Shown here: piece by piece, positions 9,491 through 21,355 of the stretch
Numbering within the stretch: the first letter of the stretch is position 1
Layout of the letters: each line of letters opens with the position of its first letter
Source: Saussurea involucrata
Taxonomy: Eukaryota; Streptophyta; Magnoliopsida; Asterales; Asteraceae
Assembly: GCA_033807775.1 (NCBI GenBank)
Contig: CM066325.1
Span: forward strand, 17,355,301 to 17,419,300
Direction: 5' to 3'
DNA: 64,000 bases
Translations under genes and position numbers: made by a program
Notes under the pieces: model-generated
What the model saw: only the letters and a program-made list of their open reading frames with translations
What the model was told of the DNA's origin: nothing
Database searches by the model: none

Positions 9491-10728
9491 GTATGACTTA
9501 AATTTGTCTCTTAATTTATAATAAAAAATTAATTTTCATTTGAATATGTATACATGTACAATGGGGGAGACACACTCGGTGCCGTGACCCTTTAAGACCA
9601 TGAGTACCGCCTACCCAATGAACCCACTGAACCCAATTGCCATCTCAGCGCCACATCAGTTTTTCTCTTTCCTACTCTCCTTACCCTAAAGTGGAGTACC
9701 CGCCTACCCACCCTATCCGCTGAACCCACTACCCGCTAAATACATTCAGTTTCAATTTAAAAAAAAATCTTCATCGGGTTCATGAACCTGCTCCCCTTAC
9801 ACGCTCCCTACCCCCCCCCTGGGTACCCCCTTACCCCCTAACCCGATTGCCACCTCGATCGAACCCGTCTGCGTACCCGAGGGCGCTACGGGTGGCCTAA
9901 TAGAAAACACTTGGCATATATTTAACAATTAAACCAACACAAATGAAAATTATGAAGTGTTTGTTGGGTGTTGGTAGGGGAAGATTCATACATACGCCAT
10001 TCATCGTGAGAATGAGTCCAAAAGCATAAATCACCAAAACTATTAATTTAAAGTTCATATTTTTTTTTGTTTGATTAATTTTCAAACATAATTTACAAAT
10101 TTTAATAATAATTTGACTTTGAATTGTTTCTGATAAAAAATTTGTTGTTTGCTTTTACTTGAGAAATAAAAACAAGCACACATAATGTCGGAGTAGACCC
10201 ATTCCGGATAATTTATAGGCCTTAGGCAAGATGTAAAACATGCCCTTGATAAGTACAAAAAAACTTTAATACAACGTTTTTATCATAAGAAATAACATTG
10301 AATTCAATAAATACTAGTAATTCATTTAAAACCGTTTTTCTGAATATTTGTAGACACAAATCAATCAACAATTAACTCTAAGTTAAGAATATATTATCTG
10401 TTAATTTGTTTTGCGGTCAAAAACATCCTTAGAATATATAGATTCACATTGTATGGGGTCACAAGTAAGAATCTGCACGTCAGCACTTATATCACTCATC
10501 CAATAGGCAATAGTTGCTTTTAAAGTGTCTTTACTAAATAAACAAATTCAAAATAAACACACTAAGGAATAAATTAAAAAAGCTTTTATTCTATGAAACA
10601 TTTCGGAATTCCGTTAAGCTACACTCGTTAACTCAATTATTTTTGTTCACAAGACCAACTCTGTTAAATTCTAGTCAGGTGCATTTTGATCATTTTACCA
10701 AACTTTTTATCGACGCTCGTCCTTCTTC
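9491..10728. other. Intergenic, no gene recognised
   Basis: This is AT-rich DNA with a C-rich patch at 9560-9890 made of ACCC and CTACCC motifs. A 62-codon frame on the minus strand (9897-10085) has a hydrophobic start but no recognised family or supporting context. Nothing else is supported. Confidence 0.5.
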
Positions 10729-11388
10729 CCCTACAAAAACCATTATTTCCGAAGGCACGTTCCTTCGGTATTCGCGGTCGGAAATTATCTGCTAGGCATT
10801 TGATTTTAGCGACGGATAAGCGACGGTGGCGTTTACCGACAGATTACTGACGGACTGATTTTACAGATGGATTACCGACGGACTGATTTTAGCGACGGAT
10901 TACCGACGGCCTTCTGTAACGACGGCTTAGTGATGGATAAGCCGTCGGTAAGTTTATTTTAAATTAAATAAAAAATAAATTATTTTAAATATTAAATTAT
11001 ATTATTTAAACATTACCGATGGAAAATCCGTCCCTAATCCGTCGGTAAAAATTTGATTTTAAAAAAAATTATTGGGTAATATTCTTGACCATCAATATGG
11101 ATTGTCGGTGCTTTGTGACGGACTACTGATGGAATTTAATATTTTTTTTAAAAAAATATTTTTATTATTTACAGAGGGATATTGACGAAATTTATATTAA
11201 AAATAAATCAAAATTAAAATATTAAAGCATCCGTCGGTAACTCGTCGGAAACCATTATTATTACCGACGGAAGGGTATTTTTACCGACGGCAAAGTTTTT
11301 CGTCGCTAAAATCCAAAATCCGTCGGTATTTCGTTGTTATTCACCGACGGTTTGTGTCCGTCGGAATTAACGAATTTTCTAGTTTGTG
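10729..11388. mobile_element. CACTA-like non-autonomous element
   Basis: The ends CCCTACAAAAACC and, inverted, CACAAACTAGAAAATTCG resemble the CACTACAAGAAA-type ends of En/Spm elements. The interior is filled with short subterminal repeats of CGACGGA and its complement TCCGTCGG in both orientations, more than 20 copies, as in CACTA elements. No 3-bp duplication is clear and no coding region is present. Confidence 0.6.
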
Positions 11389-11697
11389 TCCGCCCTCCCC
11401 TTTCTTCCCCTCCACCGCCCTTCTCGCTACCCCTCACTAATCCCATCCTCTTCTCCCTCTCGGCTGTTTATTCTCTAGAACCCTAATTGTTGCAAGTACC
11501 ACCACTCTTTGGCTAGGGTTTATGATAGTAGACATTTACCCTCCTCATTGTTGTAGAAGTTTTTTTTTGGTTCCATGGAAAGACAAGACAACTAAAAAAA
11601 CTTTTGTTGCAAAATAATCCAATTAAAATGCTTGAACCTAGTGATGATAAACCAATCATTGATATAACCAAGTACAATTTGATCCTAATAATGATAA

Positions 11698-12796
11698 GGG
11701 TCTGTTTATTTTTGACTTAATGGACTTAATAGCAAATCGGACTTAGGATGTGTTTACTAACGACTTAATCAGCTTAATGGCTGAAATGGCTTATTCGCAC
11801 AGCCATTGTATGTTGTTTACTTGGGACTTAATCATTCATATGGTGGCTTATTCGCACAGTGAAGTTAGGATCTCTTGTCCCCATTAAGACAACCTTACGA
11901 CAAAAATACCCCTGTTAAAAAAGGAACAATAAAACCCTGGAACCTCACGCACGCCTCCAATCTTATCTCACGCCCCCTTCTCTCCAAACCCTGGTTGCAA
12001 TCCTTCTTCCTGCTCTCTCCAAATCAAGAAGGCGTCGGGCATCTGCTAGTCGTCCACCGAAGGCCGCCGTTGTCCACTGTTGGTCGTCGTCTCCTGTTCG
12101 TTTCATCTCCGACGACCTCTCCTGTTGGTTTCATCTCCGACGACCTCTTTTTTTGGCTTCATCTTCGACGACCCAGATCTATTTCTTTTAATGGTTTCAT
12201 CTCCCACTTCCTCCTTCCTTCCTCGTGTTCTTTCTTTTTTCTACATCAAAGGTGATTTCTAGATGGATTCTCCTGTTGGTTTCCTTCGACATGCCTGTTT
12301 AATCATAGGTTGCTTCAGAAATCCATCAAAGTTGCTTATTTCTGGTCCATTGTTGCTTCAGTCAGAAGACATTGATTTTTATTCCACTGTGGATTTGGAA
12401 TATTTGTTGTTTTTCTGCATCTCTTTTGATTTTCTTCCAATGTTCTGTAATTTTTTTTTTGATTTTCTTCGAATGCTGTGGAATTTCTTCCAATAATGTT
12501 GTTGGAGTTCTCTTCAATTTTCTTCCAATGTTGTGGAATTGGAAGATTTATTTTTGAATCTATTGCCATATGCTGCTTCCATTTGCTACTCATAGGTTAT
12601 TTTATTAAAAAAAATAAACAGCAGTTTATCAAATAGTACATAATTCATTTGAGGGTAAATCGGTCATTTGCATCATTCAGGTCATTGATTCAGAAAAAAA
12701 GTAAACAACAATATCAATTTATCCGACCAGACAAATTTATCTAGACAGACAAATTTATTCATAAAAGACTTAATGAAAAATTTGGTAAACAGCCCC
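11698..12796. mobile_element. hAT-like non-autonomous element
   Basis: The left end GGGTCTGTTTATT and the inverted right end GGGGCTGTTTACC match, and both are followed by TTAATGG/TTAATGA and GACTTAAT motifs. The interior has two copies of a TTCATCTCCGACGACCTCT unit (about 12097-12160) and a TTCTTCCAATGTT repeat region (about 12430-12540). It may contain captured host sequence, but no gene is recognised. A matching 8-bp duplication was not found. Confidence 0.55.
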
Positions 12797-13080
12797 TTAT
12801 TCGCACAGACATATTGAGGTGTTTACTTGTAGCTTAATGAAAAACAAGTGGACTTATTCTCACAACCCAAATACCTCCCTTGTCCACATACAGCCCAAAA
12901 ACTTCCTTCCTTGCCCCTGAGAAAAAAAGACACTCCTGGTGTAACCTATCTTCTTCACGCTCTCTTCTCGCCTCCATCTCTTTCTTCCCCCTTCCCCTCG
13001 ACAATTTCCATTGCCGACTACATCTGGCGACCATCTTCCGACGACTGCATCGACCATCGATCCACGCGCATCTGACTTAG
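12797..13080. repeat. Fragment of a related hAT-like element
   Basis: TTATTCGCACAG followed by GTGTTTACTTGTAGCTTAATG repeats the subterminal motif of 11751-11860. The segment ends in GACTTAGGGG. C-rich DNA (12868-13010) follows, with overlapping short frames on both strands that I do not call genes. Confidence 0.4.
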
Positions 13081-13086
13081 GGGTTG

Positions 13087-13352
13087 CATAAAAATATCAC
13101 TTATTTAAAATAAATTGTGGGTAAGAAATTTTAATAAAAAAATGTTCAAATAAACTAATAAATGAATTAAATTTAATAAAATATTAATAATTAATGTTTA
13201 AAAAAACAAATAAATAAATTAAATTAAACAAAAATGAATTTGTTTTATATATATTTGTTTGTGAAAGGCTTGCTAAACTTGCAAGACCTTGCAAAGCACA
13301 TGGCATGTCATGTCATCTTGCAAGGCCTTGTGCAAGACGTGTGTGGATGCTC
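13087..13352. repeat. Left-truncated copy of a Tourist-like MITE
   Basis: The segment is a direct repeat of about 14893-15183 and ends in the same CAAGACGTGTGTGGATGCTC followed by TAA. Its left half is missing next to the hAT-like fragment. Confidence 0.7.
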
Positions 13353-13647
13353 TAAGCCACAATAACCAAAAAGCAGTTTACTTTAAATAATATTTCAGTT
13401 TTCAAGCATTATTCTAATTTTTTATTGAAACACGTATGAAATTAATATAGGTTTATTAAATAACATTTATTTAATATTTCACAAGGAATGAATTGTTCAA
13501 TAAGCTTGCGAAGTAAGTTAAAGGCATTGAGACTTGAGAGGATGACATAAGCAATGGCGATGGGCCTTCATGACTCATGAGAAAACAACTTGGACATGTT
13601 TGACTTTTACTTTGACATCTTCCAACTCATTACCCCCCTCCCCTCTC

Positions 13648-13649
<2 letters not shown>

Positions 13650-13683
<34 letters not shown>
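13650..13683. repeat. (TTA)n microsatellite
   Basis: About eleven uninterrupted TTA/ATT units follow a C/T-rich run. Confidence 0.95.
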
Positions 13684-13684
<1 letters not shown>

Positions 13685-13756
13685 ATTTACTTTTAGATTA
13701 TATGAAAAAGACTGACAATGACATATACAAGGTTAGATTGGATTTGCATTTTTTTA

Positions 13757-14160
13757 GGTGCGTTTGGTATGCAGACATGATAGGACAGGACAAGGTGGGA
13801 CATGATAGAACAGGACATTACAGAACAAGTGTTCCACGTTTGGTAAGACATAATTGCAAAGAACAGAACATATAACATTGGCCAATTTATCCTTACTAAA
13901 TTTAAAGATTGAATAAAATATGAAATAGAAGATTTATTTGATGTTTTAGAAGAGAATTAGATTTTGTTTTGAGGTTATATTGGTAAAACATAAGTCTGTT
14001 CCACCTTGTTCCAGCTTGTTCCATGGGGTGGGGGTGGAACAGGCCTGTTCCAGTTTGTTCCACCTTGTTCCAGTCTGTTCCACATAAAAATCCTGTCAAA
14101 CGTGGAACAGTGGACCCTGTTTTGTTCTGTCATGTCTTGTCGAGTGTACCAAACGCACCC
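13757..14160. mobile_element. MITE with GGTGCGTTTGGTA ends
   Basis: The left end GGTGCGTTTGGTATGC and the inverted right end GGGTGCGTTTGGTACAC form terminal inverted repeats typical of plant hAT-type MITEs. The interior (13990-14100) is a tandem series of GTTCCA(C/G)(C/T)TT units with an inverted partner around 14030. No coding sequence. The target duplication is not clear. Confidence 0.65.
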
Positions 14161-14611
14161 TTTAGGATTCATTTTGGATTTTTAAGATACACATTTTTAA
14201 TTAATACTAGAAAGATAGCCACGCAATGCAGCACGATATATCTTGATTTTAATGTTTTATTTTACTTTGTATCATTATTGATTTTATAAACGATTTTGTG
14301 TAGTTTTGAGAAAATTATAATGTTTTTTTTTAATAAATTTGTACTAAGGATTAATTAACTAATTAACATTAAAAGTGGTACATAAAGCTTCATTAGTTGT
14401 TTTTAAGAGATTTTAAGTAATCAACATTAAATAGCAGTACATAAGGCTTTATGAATTGTTTTTAAGAAGAGTTTTTCATAAATGCTTTATAATATAGTAT
14501 ATATATATTATTTTTAATGGTTTTTAAGATGTATTCAGGTCTTATAATCATATTTTACATTTAAAAATTATTTAATGGTTAATCCTTGAATTTGGCTTTT
14601 GGGTACTTTAA

Positions 14612-15183
14612 GACCATCCACACCTCTGCAAGATCAAACTCCTTTGAAAAATGTCACATCAGCTTTGCAATAACATTTTTCACACCCATACAAGACCAAA
14701 CTTCTTTCTAAAGTAATAAATTATAACATAAATAATATAGATAATTATAATATAACTAATAAATTAATTATAAAGTATAGATAACTAAAATTTTACTTTT
14801 GTTTTCTTTTACTATATTTTGTGTAAATATAATTTAATTAACAAATAAAATACATGGATATATTGAAAGAATGCAACGTTTAAATAAAAAACATTGCATA
14901 AAAATATCATTTAAAAAAATAAAGCATGGGTAAGAAATTTTAATAAAAAAATAATGTTCAAATAAACTAATAAATGAATTATATTTAATAAACATATTAA
15001 TAATTAATGTTTAAACAAACAAACAAATAAATTAAATTAAAGAAAAATGGATTTGTTTAATATATTTGTTTGTGAAAAGCCTTTCTAATTGTGAAATGTG
15101 TTGTTACACTTGCGAGACCTTACAAGCCACATGGCATGCCATGTCATCTTGGAAAGCCTTGTGCAAGACGTGTGTGGATGCTC
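14612..15183. mobile_element. Tourist-like (PIF/Harbinger) MITE, TSD TAA
   Basis: The left end GACCATCCACACC and the inverted right end GAGCATCCACACACG are flanked by TAA on each side (14609-14611 and 15184-15186), the 3-bp duplication usual for PIF/Harbinger. The interior is AT-rich and non-coding. A truncated sister copy lies at 13087-13352. Confidence 0.78.
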
Positions 15184-15466
15184 TAAGAAGTGAAAATAAA
15201 GAGGATTTTAAAATTATTTTTCTTTTATTTATATTTTACTAAAATAAAATATACTTTATTCAGATTTCTATGATAAAATATATATTTTAAAAACCTCATT
15301 TTGTTGTTTGTGATAATGGTTGGAATCATGTAAAAAGTATGAAAAATATTTTTAAACCATTATCACTTTTAATTAAACGTCTTTTATGAATAACATTAAA
15401 TTAATATATTTATATTAATTGCAAATTATTTTAAAACTAAAAATAATGAAAAATGCATAAAATTTA

Positions 15467-15934
15467 AAGAAATTAATTAAAATAATAAAATTTGACTTTG
15501 ACTTAGACTTACTAAAATGCCCAAATACTCAAAAAAATCCGTGAAATATCCCGTGATCGCAGACCAAATGAAATTCACGGATTGGATGGGGTGGATCACA
15601 GATTCAAGAAGGGGTTGTTTGGCGGACCAAAGCATCGCGGAAGTGGGTACCCAAAATTTAGAGAAACTTCATTTTTTAAGGTGGGTTATACCCAAAGCAT
15701 CGCGGAAGGTGGATGGATAAAAAATTATTATCTACTTTGCAAGTGGGGTGGGTTATACCCAAATTTGTGTGCATCGCGGACAAAATGGAGAGCATCGCGG
15801 ACCTATCTCATTTTTTTAACTGGGTCTGCAATCGAGGGTTAAATCACGGAAAAATTGGATGGTTTTATAAAGTGAGAGAGATAAGGTACTTTTGTAACCG
15901 AATTTTGAACTTCGTCCATTTTAATTAATTTCTC
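15467..15934. mobile_element. 468-bp non-autonomous MULE with perfect 9-bp TSD
   Basis: The element is flanked by TAAAATTTA at 15458-15466 and 15935-15943. Its ends (AAGAAATTAATTAAAAT and the inverse GAGAAATTAATTAAAAT) match the termini of the MULEs at 6720 and 20825. Inside are at least four copies of CATCGCGGA. It ends about 110 bp upstream of the TATA box of the IQM gene. Confidence 0.82.
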
Positions 15935-15976
15935 TAAAATTTAACTTAAGGAGAAATTATGCTCCAAAAGTCCATC

Positions 15977-15982
15977 CACGTG
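15977..15982. promoter_or_regulatory. G-box CACGTG in the IQM promoter
   Basis: CACGTG in the context TCCACGTGCC lies 67 bp upstream of a TATA box. G-boxes bind plant bHLH and bZIP factors; whether it is used here is inferred. Confidence 0.45.
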
Positions 15983-16043
15983 CCACCACCTCTGACCCAT
16001 CTCCCCAATTCGCACGCATACGCCGAAACTACGTGATGTCTTC

Positions 16044-16050
16044 TATATAA
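16044..16050 (+). promoter_or_regulatory. TATA box of the IQM gene
   Basis: TATATAA within TTCTATATAAGACTG is the best TATA match upstream of the gene. It predicts a start near 16075-16085, ahead of a C/T-rich leader and a likely leader intron (donor GGTAAC at about 16188, acceptor TTTAACAG at 16658). Confidence 0.6.
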
Positions 16051-16709
16051 GACTGATTTTGCCATCACAATTGCAGACCACTCCAACTTCTCTGTTTCTC
16101 TTCCAATTTCATCGCAAAAATCCATAATAAAAAAGCTATTAAAACAATCCAATTTCTCAATCTTTACCCACCAATTTCTAAATTAAGGGTAACATTCCCT
16201 CTTCTCTACTCCTCTTTTCCCCCATTTCTTTGCGCTCTGTTTTTATGTCTACAAGGTTTTCGACGAAATGCACCAATGGGACTTCTTTTTTAACTTTAAT
16301 TATCACTGAAGTTTCATGGGTTCTTGCTATTTTCTTGTTTTCTTGGAACTATTTGTTCTAATTATTTCTGATGATCTGTGTGAATGTATACTTCGGTTCA
16401 TTGCACAATCAAGCCTCAAACTTTTTGTAGTTTATATGGGCAATGAGTGTTGATTTTTTAAAAGTTTTCTAATTGCTGATTGATGTCACAGCTCATCGAC
16501 AAATCATCTTGTTTCCTGTTTGTTGGTATTAGTTGTCACCAATGACTAAAATACAAACAAAATGTCTTTTGATAAATCCTACAGTTTTTACAGTTCCTTT
16601 TCATAAACAACTTATTGATCATCTAATCTAATTCGAATCCAATGGATTGTTTTAACAGGAAAATCAAGACTCATAATCATTGGCTGCTGAAGTTTTCTTT
16701 TAAACTTGT

Positions 16710-19116
16710 ATGGGTTTATCCATTTCGTGCCCCTTTGCTGCGTGGACAGATTTAGAAGCCAGTTTCACATCCATCAGTTGTTTAGAAGATGATGAAGCTA
16801 AAAGTTTGTTCCGATCGATCAGTTTCGAGAACCAAGATTCTGAACCAAGTCTAATGAAGTCTGTGGGCTCTCAAAAGACGACAGTTCAAGAATCTTTTAG
16901 CCTTAAAATTCCTTCATCAGAAGAAAACGCTTTAATTTCTGCTGAAAAGAAGGAACTTTGCACCCAATCTCCAAGATTTGATCATAGTTCTATGGATGAA
17001 TCCCTGCAATTGTCCACTTCTGATTCAGGGAGCCCGAAACATGAAGCAGCCACAAAGTTGCAAAAAGTGTATAAAAGCTTTAGAACTAGAAGAAAGCTGG
17101 CAGATTGTGCAGTTCTAATTGAACAAAGCTGGTAAGTGTGTTGATTTGTTCGATACTTATAACTTCATCTCCAAGTTTGCTAATGCAGTTTCTCTGTGAT
17201 TGTTTTAGGTGGAAAGTCTTGGATTCTGCAGAACTCAAAAGGAGTTCTATATCGTTTTTCGATATTGATAAACCTGAGACAGCCATATCACGGTGGGCCC
17301 GAGCAAGAACAAGAGCCGCCAAGGTACATTTGAAGACATTAGAATACAATTGAGTACCAATAACTCAAATTATCAAATCAGTAGCTTAAGAAAGTTTTCT
17401 TGATTTATGCAGGTTGGGAAAGGATTATCAAAGAATTGTAAAGCCCAGAAGCTAGCTTTGCAGCATTGGCTTGAAGCGGTAAGTGAACCAAGAACGACGA
17501 TTGATATTATTATTATTACTTCTTATTCGTTACGAAAATTCAAAATTTTCTTATTTGTTTTCGTATTGCATTTATACAGATAGATCCGAGACATCGTTAT
17601 GGGCATAATCTTCATTTCTATTACTTAAAGTGGCTTCATTCTCAAAGCAAAGAACCTTTCTTTTACTGGTAAGCACATCACAATTCACAAGCTTATACTC
17701 TTGGCAAGAGTTGTTATTTATAGAGTTTATAAACCAAATCTATCTTTATTTGAAAACTCAGGTTGGATATAGGAGAAGGCAAAGAAGTGAATCTTGTTGA
17801 AAAGTGTCCAAGATCAAAACTTCAACAGCAATGCATCAAATATCTTGGCCCGGTATATCTCTTGTTCTTTTTTATTCGAATTTCCATTGTTATTAGTGTT
17901 AAGAGTCCCAAATCGGCCAAACTTTAACCATTTCTCCTCTAAGGGCTCTTTTTGAGATTAATCTAATGGGGTTTCACGTATTCTCAGTCACATTCCAACA
18001 AAAAGTTTTGACTAAAGTTTGCGGTATTTTTTTTCTAGATGGAGAGGAAAGCGTATGAAGTAGCGATAGAGGATGGAAAGCTCTTTTACAAACAAACAGG
18101 CGAATTCATTGATACCACAAGACAAACAAAGGGCGCTAAGTGGATCTTTGTTCTCAGTGCTACCAAGACTTTATACGTCGGTATCAAGAAGAAAGGTTCG
18201 TTTCAACATTCAAGTTTTTTGGCCGGGGGAGTCACATTGGCTGCCGGGAGAATTGTTGCCGAGAATGGTGTCCTCAAGGTATGTTTTCGTGTAATGGTGT
18301 TTTTTTCTTGCATCAAAACAATTTTCGATTTTCATATTAATCCTTGTTGAACAGGCAGTCTGGCCTCACAGCGGTCATTATCATCCTACCCAAGAAAATT
18401 TTCAAGATTTCATTTCGTTCCTCCAGGAAAATGGTGTGGACACTTCTTATGTAAAGGTGAAAAACGAGACCCAAATCCATTCAGACTATTTTATTTCGAT
18501 CTTTGCTGCCTAATTCTCACATTTCTGCTATTTATCTCAGATGGATTTCAATGATGATGATGATAAAGAATATATTGGCGTACAGAGTAGTAATTTCCAC
18601 GTAAGAACTAACTCATCCGAGAGCGAAAAGGAGCGTCTCGAGACCGAAGATCATATCCCAGATAGAACCATCAAAGAACAAGATTCGAAATTGGTATCAC
18701 CAAAGAAGCCAAGATTATTAGGTAGTTTTGCTAGGAACTTAAATCCTCTTGAAATACCTACAAATGACGATTTCTTCGTGAAAACAAAGATTGAAAATCA
18801 AGATTTCACATCAGAAATCGTGGTAGATGGGTTTTCGGACGATGAACACGATCAAGAAGTGGAGGCTGTTTCTAAAGAATCCATTCTTCAAAGGATCAAT
18901 TCACATAAAGAAACGAAATCGTTTCAATTGGGAAGGCAGCTTTCGTGCAAATGGAGCACAGGAGCTGGACCTCGAATTGGTTGTTTGCGAGATTACCCAA
19001 CAGAGCTACAATCGCATGCTTTAGAACAAGCAAAATTGTCTCCAAGAACCTTGAGGTCGTTCAATCGAAGAAACAGTCAGCGTTACAGAACACAGTCGTG
19101 CCTGTTGACCGTGTGA
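16710..19116 (+). CDS. IQM: IQM family calmodulin-binding protein (IQ-motif protein), 8 coding exons
   Basis: Coding exons: 16710-17131, 17209-17323, 17413-17478, 17580-17668, 17762-17852, 18039-18278, 18355-18456, 18541-19116. All introns are GT..AG, phases agree, and the sum is 1701 bp (566 aa plus stop). The N-terminus MGLSISCPFA leads to one IQ motif (about residues 115-135: AATKLQKVYKSFRTRRKL), the expected apo-calmodulin binding site. The conserved IQM core follows, with RWARARTRAAKVGKG, HWLEAIDPRHRYGHNLHFYY and WPHSGHYHPTQENF. The C-terminal end KSFQLGRQLSCKWSTGAGPR is typical of the IQM1/2-like members. Plant IQM proteins bind calmodulin in a calcium-independent way and act in stress, light and hormone responses; the role of this copy is inferred from family only. 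No frame damage was found. Confidence 0.93.
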
Positions 19117-19689
19117 GCAATGAATCATAACTAGATCAGATGAATTCATAGAATTGTTTGATTAATTTGTTACTTTCTAGTGTTAATAGCAGATTGACTT
19201 AGGTATTTTAGACATTCTTTTGAAGTCCATATGTTCAAATCTTGTATAGAGTTTTAGTTTTCTTCTATTTTGAACAGTCCTGTATAGATACAAATTGAAA
19301 GAGAAGTTGTAGATTCACATGGGTATTCGTTGATAATAATCTTTTTACCATTATATGAAAAAAGATACAAATTTTCTGTTCTTTTTATGATGGTGGTTCA
19401 TGGGTTTTGAGTCTTTTATTTAGAAGTTTAAAGTTTACACTAGTGGCTAGGTTGTACTCATTGCAAATATGGTTGCACAGTTGTACCTTGCATAAACGTT
19501 TATTAGATTACTCCCCAAAAAGAAATTAGAAATGTGAGGTTCCAACATAGATTGAAGATAAGGCGAAGGAGTTGATGTTAACGTGAGAAGTAGGTCTAAA
19601 CCGTTGATTACTTTTAATCAAATGCCCTTCCATGAATTGCGTCTTAGAAGGGAATTGATCCGGTGCATCTCGGATTCTCGGTGCATCTT

Positions 19690-19990
19690 ATCCTAATGAG
19701 CATTCATTTATCATCCAACAGTTGATGATCACTTCTCACGCAACAGTTGATAATCACTTCTCATGCTTCTAATGTTAACCTCAACTTCTCATCCTAATGA
19801 GCATTCATTTCTCATCCAAATCCAACAGTTGATAATCACTTCTCATGCAACAGTTGATAATCACTTCTCATGCTTCTCATGTTAACCCAACTTCTCATCC
19901 TAATGAGCATTCATTTCTCATCCAAATCCAACAGTTGATAATCACTTCTCATGCTTCTCACGTTAATCTCAACTTCTTATCGGAACCCAA
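19690..19990. repeat. Tandem array with CAACAGTTGATAATCACTTC units
   Basis: Copies of CAACAGTTGATAATCACTTC, GAGCATTCATTTCTCATCC and CTTCTCATGCTTCTCA alternate in units of about 100 bp, with sub-repeats. A single related copy with the same flanks (TTTCCATGAATTGCGT, CTTCTCATCG) lies at about 58100-58225, also beside a gene. It is probably part of a dispersed repeat family. Confidence 0.75.
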
Positions 19991-20389
19991 CCTTTGAAGA
20001 TAAATGGTCTAAGTTTAATAAACGTGGGACTCCAACACGTCCTCTAAAATGGAGGCTAGACCGCTAGACATACACACCGCAACAAAATTGGGTTAATAAG
20101 ACACCAAAAATGTACAAGTGACTTAAGTTTATGAAACTAAACAATAAAACGTTTTATCTAAAAGTGTTACAATAAGTTTATATAACGTTTTTTAGGGTTT
20201 CAATTTTTGGGCATTTTTATATTAAGCATAAATATCTATACTACTTTATAAAAATAGTAAAACGGTTATTTTCTAAACTTTCAGTTTTTCTAAACGTATC
20301 ACTTTTTAAGCTATATGTACAACTCTCAAGCTACTAAGAAATCCCCTCTCTCCCACTTTCTTCTCAAAATCAAACAATTTTTAATTTCT

Positions 20390-20824
20390 AAGTTACACTT
20401 TATACCCTTAGAATTAGTTATCCAATTTACTTTTAATCTCTTACTTTTTTATTTTTTATTTTATACCCTTATTATATTAACATAAATAATCGTATATGAA
20501 CAAGAATGCATTAAAAAATACATTTCTTTTTTTACAAATTACACCATTGTAATCGTCTCGTCAATACCTTCGAAATGAGCCCAATATTGAATATTTTTGA
20601 ATTTAATCATATTATTAAATATCATGAACATGTACAAATTAATTTGTTTTATATCTGTTATATCATTCATTTTCAATTTACACCCTTATAATATTAAGTT
20701 ACACTTTATACCCTTAAAATTAGTTATCCAATTTACTTTTAATCCTTTGTTTTTTCATTTTTATTTTACACTCTTATCATATTAACATAAATAATCGTAT
20801 ATGAACAAGAATGCATTAAAAAAA
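20390..20824. repeat. 305-bp tandem duplication interrupted by the MULE
   Basis: TAAGTTACACTTTATACCCT starts at 20390 and again at 20695. The second copy runs to GCATTAAAAAAA at 20824 and resumes at 25643 after the MULE, with ACATTTCTTTTTTTACAAAT and ATCGTCTCGTCAATA as in copy 1. The first copy therefore serves as an empty-site reference for the MULE. Confidence 0.8.
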
Positions 20825-21355
20825 GGGAAATTAATTAAAATACCTCAAGTTTGACCAACTGTTACCGAAATACCCTAAAATTTTTCCATTTTGCAAAAAT
20901 GCCCTAAATACCTGCGATGGATCCCGCGATCGCGGGCTAGGGCTGACGTGGCACGTACTTTGGGTACAAATGCCCCGCGAAGCCCCTCAACTTTGGCCGC
21001 GGTGCACTTTTGGTCCCTGCCCGCGATGGCCCGCGATGGACCAAAATTTACAGTTTTGGTCCCTGAAAATTTACACTTTTGGTCCCTGTACTTAGACGAA
21101 CCTTGCATGCTTTTACTGTTTTTTTCCACAATTATTGTACTTTGAAGACCGATTTGTGGTTGAAATTCATTTGCATGTTTGAGATTTCATCCATAAATAT
21201 CAGTAATATGCAATTCACAATTCACACTTGTTCTTGTTTTCTTTCTTGATTTCTCTCTTGCTTTCTTTCTTTGAATTTCTTTCTCTCTTGATTTCTCTTC
21301 TCTCATTTCATCCACAAATGACATCGTCATCAAACCCTAAGTCTATTCCTGAAAA

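Noticed and set aside
9897..10085. 62-aa frame with a hydrophobic N-terminus, minus strand
   Set aside because: Looks a little like a secreted peptide but has no cysteine pattern, no family and no promoter context; short frames in AT-rich DNA often look like this.
15517..15842. Overlapping plus-strand frames rich in Trp/Gly
   Set aside because: They lie inside the 468-bp MULE and are made by its CATCGCGGA repeats and AT filler.
17905..17925. GTCCCAAATCG in an IQM intron, close to the plant snRNA upstream element RTCCCACATCG
   Set aside because: One mismatch, no TATA box at the required distance and no snRNA-like sequence downstream.
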